From: Xestospongia bergquistia
Lineage: Eukaryota > Porifera > Demospongiae > Haplosclerida > Petrosiidae
DNA length: 64,000 bases
Assembly (NCBI GenBank): GCA_963965975.1
Contig: OZ014421.1
Coordinates: 4,391,001 to 4,455,000, forward strand
Reading direction: 5' to 3'
A program made the translations under genes and the position numbers. The notes under the pieces were generated by a model, which searched no databases, was not told where the DNA came from, and was given only the letters and a program-made list of their open reading frames with translations. Below, in pieces: positions 60,301 to 64,000 of this stretch (the stretch's first letter is position 1; every line of letters starts with the position of its first letter).

Positions 60301-63300
60301 TCTGGGCCTCCTGGACCGAAGGGAGCAGCTGTAAGTTTTTTTATAAATAGAAATGGCCTATATGATATATCTTACAGGGAAGTTCAGGGCCACCTGGTGC
60401 TGCTGGATTACAAGGAGAGAAAGGAAACAAAGTATAACATCATAATGATTACATAACATTGGATTCGTGTTTCAACATTTATAGGGAGATCCTGGACCTT
60501 CAGGTCCTAGTGGACCCAAAGGAGAAAAAGTATGTCTAGCATTTGTGTTAATGTTGCTATGGTAACGGTAATATAGGGCAGGAATGGGTTGCCTGGAAAT
60601 AGTGGACCACCTGGAGAAACTGGCGCAGTAGTAAGTGAAAATTTATTGAATTGACTGCAATTACAAATTGTTGTTTTTGATAGGGTTTACCAGGACCACC
60701 TGGTGATAATGGACGTGATGGAGATGATGGACCAACAGTATGTGATAATACAGGAAACTATAATTTTTATTCTTTTTAGGGAGCACCTGGAGTGCCTGGA
60801 GGATCTGGATCTCCAGGTGATCCTGGAACAGCTGTAAGTATTTTATTAACATTATTGAGTCTGTATGTGCCTCTTGGCAGATTTGGCTATATTGTATGTA
60901 TATGCCTTTTAAAGATGTTGGTTTTGTCTTTAGGGACCTCCTGGTCAACAAGGATTCCCAGGATGGCCAGGAATGAAAGGACAAAAGGGCGCATCTGGAT
61001 CACCTGGAGCACGTGGTTCACGAGGATATACTGGACGAAGGGTAAATAAAGCATAATGTGTGGGTAAAAGAATTTTACAACCGATGAATATTTCATAAAC
61101 ATATTTTAGAATATAATAGTCTGAAATGATAAACAACATAATTATTAAAAACTCTCTTTCATCTCAGGGTAGATCTGGCACTAATGGTCAACCAGGAGAG
61201 ATTGGATCTAAGGGTCCACAAGGAGCTCGAGGTCTACCAGGTTCTCCTGGCTCAAGAGGATTAAAAGGAGAACGAGGACCGCAAGGACCTCCAGGATCTC
61301 CTGGAGATCAAGTTAGCATATGATACTTCTTAATATATTATATAATGTATCTAGGGTTTTACTGGAGCACAAGGTCAAAGAGGACCATCTGGTCCACCTG
61401 GAGATGCTGTAAGTTTCATGACAACAGCAGTGCTATAATTATTTGTCATCAATTACAGGGAGATCCTGGACGTGATGGTGAGCCTGGCCATCCTGGATCA
61501 CCTGGAGATCATGTAAGATATTGGTATTAATTATTATTACAAAACTTCACCTTGTTATTAAGGGTACACCTGGAAAAGATGGCTCAACTGGACCACGAGG
61601 AGCCAGAGGAGAAAAGGTAAGAAATGAGAATAAGAAATGTCACATCAGACATATTTCTTGTAGGGTAGCAGTGGATCAAGAGGACCTCCTGGTAACCAAG
61701 GAGAACCAGGTACTCAAGTAAGTTTGTTATCTCTCTCATATTTGGTTAATGAGTTAATTGCCCTCTTATAGGGAGCTCGAGGAAATGCTGGTAGTCCTGG
61801 TGCAGATGGTAGAGATGGAGATGGTGGTCCCCCGGGACCCCCAGGACCCCCAGGACCTACTGGAGCGAGAGTAAGATATACACTGAATATGACTTTTGTT
61901 GTTCATAGTGTTATCATTTAGGGAGATCGTGGTGATAAGGGAGAACAAGGTCCAAAGGGACCACCTGGTGAATCAGGGCCCCAAGGTGCAGCTGGTACTC
62001 CTGGAAAGAACGGACAATCAGTAAGTACACAGATTTCTTCCCAAAAATTTATTAGCTGATTCTAATTGTTAGGGGCAACAAGGACCTCCTGGTCCTCCTG
62101 GTACATCTGGAACTCCTGGCAATCCAGTGAGTAGAAGAATATAGTACTTTGTTGTATTGTTTGGTCATATCTACTTACAGGGTAATCCAGGACAATCAGG
62201 TACTCCAGGTGTTCCTGGTTCTCCTGGAGAACAAGGAGAGAGAGGAGAAAGAGGAGATCCAGGAGAAGATGGAACAGCAGGAGCTCAGGTAAGAAATTTT
62301 AATGTTTATTTCTAAATAAAGCTCCTTCAGGACTTGTTATTGTACATTAAAATAACATTTTTTTCATGATTTTAGGGACCTCCAGGTGACCCTGGTGACT
62401 CTGGTGACGTTGGTGCATCTGGACCTACTGTAAGTGAGCTACAAAATCACAATAATTTGATATTACATCATTTAAGGGTCCTGATGGTCCTCCTGGAGAA
62501 ACTGGAGCTGAAGGGCCAAGAGGAGAAACTGTAAGCATAAATCATCAGATAATACAATTGCTTTAACAAATTATATTATAGGGGCCACCTGGAAACAGAG
62601 GTCCTATTGGACCACCTGGTGCTGATGGACAATCAGTATGAAAAGAATAATTTAGAACTGTATCTACTTTATTCTCCCTGCAGGGGGCACAAGGTGATGC
62701 TGGAACATCAGGAGCCAAAGGAGCTAAAGGAGCTAAGGGGGCTCGAGGAGAACGTGGTCCACCTGGAACTGATGGTACTCCTGGTGCTGTAGGATTACCA
62801 GGTGATAGAGGAGATAAAGGAGATGATGGTGAAACAGGATTACCAGTAAACAAAGAACATTGTAGTATCTTTTGTGTGTTAACTGTTTGATATCTTTAAG
62901 GGAAATCAAGGTGAACAAGGACCCCAAGGAGCTCGAGGCGATCATGGACCAACTGTAAGTCTATTCACTCTTACACACATTTGAAATAATGATTTTCTAC
63001 AGGGTCCACCTGGTCCTACTGGTCTAACTGGACCTTCAGGAGAAGCAGGCGCCAAGGTATTTAAATAAATTTTGTTTAAAAGACTTGATTGGATTACCAA
63101 TATAGGGTGATGATGGAGCACAAGGTGCTGCTGGAGTACAAGGAACGGCAGGAGCAAAAGGTCAAAAAGGTGACAATGGTCCACCTGGTGTTCCTGGACC
63201 CAATGGAAATTCTGTAAGGAAAGTATTTGTGACTAATTTTGTATAGCACTGTTGCTTAGGGTGCTGGAGGAGATCCTGGACCAAAAGGGCCACCTGGAGA

Positions 63301-64000
63301 TCAAGGACAACCTGTTAGTAAGAGATGATTACAATAGTGTATCATCTTGCTAATTTGCATTAACAAAATGATTTTGTATTTTCAGGGTGCACCTGGTGAT
63401 GTTGGTACTACTGGGGGTCCTGGTCCTCCTGGTTCAGTTGTAAGTATTTCTCTCATTTTTATCTGCAAACTATTAGTTGATGTGTTGTTTAGGGTGACCC
63501 TGGAAGTGATGGTCAAGATGGAGTTGATGGTCTACCAGGAGAACCAGTTAGTAATGTTACCTAATATTAGGTCCATTTACTTGGTTTGTAGGGACCTCAA
63601 GGACCTAAAGGTCCTGATGGACCTAGAGGAGATCTTGGACCAGTTGGACCTGTTGGACCAGCTGGTCCTTCAGGACAAAAAGGTGCCCGAGGTGAGAAAG
63701 GAGCTGTAGGTCCACCAGGTGACAGAGGAGTTATTGGACAACCTGGAGATCAGGTAATTATATGAGACTAATATTGATCTGGTTTAAAGTATTACCATCA
63801 CTCAGGGAGACAGAGGTCCACCTGGTCCACCTGGTACTGATGGTACCTCAGGATCAAATGTAAGTACTGGAACTTTTGTAATTAAATCTTATTATATTTG
63901 ATCTCCACAGGGAGAGGCTGGTGCCCCTGGTGGAGACGGACCACCTGGTGCAGTTGGACCACCAGTGAGAACTTTCCATCTTTTTGAAATGTAGAATCCT
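57349..64000 (+). CDS. Fibrillar collagen alpha chain C (TSPN/LamG N-propeptide; 3' end outside window)
   Basis: Third fibril-forming chain, divergent from chain B. Exon 1 contributes only ATGAG (57349-57353). After splicing at 57447 it reads '[20 protein letters not shown]', a signal peptide. A laminin-G/TSPN-type domain (57585-58200) has '[20 protein letters not shown]', 'AILYMDC' and ends '[10 protein letters not shown]', very like chain A. Next are a Pro/Thr linker, a minor helix ('[15 protein letters not shown]'), a telopeptide ('[19 protein letters not shown]', 58990-59060) and a main helix from 59130 to the window edge. Every helical exon I counted is 45, 54, 99, 108 or 162 nt (for example 63592-63753, 162 nt). 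RGD occurs in the helix at about 61925, 62250, 62800, 62935 and 63625. The COLFI domain should lie beyond 64000. Confidence 0.93.

Overview
The window looks like a piece of a compact, AT-rich animal genome, most probably a demosponge (Amphimedon-like). The genes are metazoan (fibrillar collagens, ADAMTS-like protein, NELF-E, BAR-PH-ArfGAP protein, LARGE, V-ATPase G, AK8), most introns are only about 40-100 nt, and genes are packed closely. No prokaryotic operon, tRNA, rRNA or CRISPR was seen. Species assignment is inference; all homology calls are from reading the translations, with no database search. Exon joins were made by eye from GT/AG signals and family alignment. 
 Left part (1-14.2 kb): a calcineurin-A-like phosphatase with its own EF-hand (minus, runs off the left edge) is head-to-head with a kappa-class glutathione S-transferase (plus), whose second intron is unusually long and holds two decayed DNA transposons. 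Then comes a secreted ADAMTS-like protein (TSP1, Cys-rich, spacer, then six TSP1 repeats; minus). 
 Middle part (14.2-40.5 kb): AK8, a C1orf52-like protein, C9orf78/TLS1, a SLC27A fatty-acid transport protein/acyl-CoA synthetase, an ACAP-like ArfGAP, V-ATPase subunit G, C2orf69, NELF-E, QTRT2, an intronless GMC oxidoreductase, a MetX-type homoserine/serine O-acyltransferase and an intronless LARGE-like glycosyltransferase. Orientation mostly alternates, so most neighbours share either a short divergent promoter (71-230 bp between start codons) or a short convergent 3' region. The sequence CACGTG sits close to the start codons in four of these promoter regions. 
 Right part (41-64 kb): three fibrillar collagen genes in a row, two minus and one plus, the last running off the right edge. 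Two have an N-terminal laminin-G/TSPN-type domain and one goes almost directly from signal peptide to a minor helix. The first two show the complete C-terminal COLFI domain. Their helical exons keep the 54-nt rule (45, 54, 99, 108, 162 nt, each starting with a whole Gly codon). Together with LARGE and the ADAMTS-like gene, they give the window a strong extracellular-matrix character. 
 I did not find a clearly new multi-gene system. The most unusual observations are the EF-hand calcineurin-like phosphatase, the MetX-type enzyme in an animal, the loss of the P-loop lysine in AK8 domain 1, the transposon relics inside the GSTK1 intron, and the collagen cluster itself, including a Gly-to-Ala break in one triple helix.
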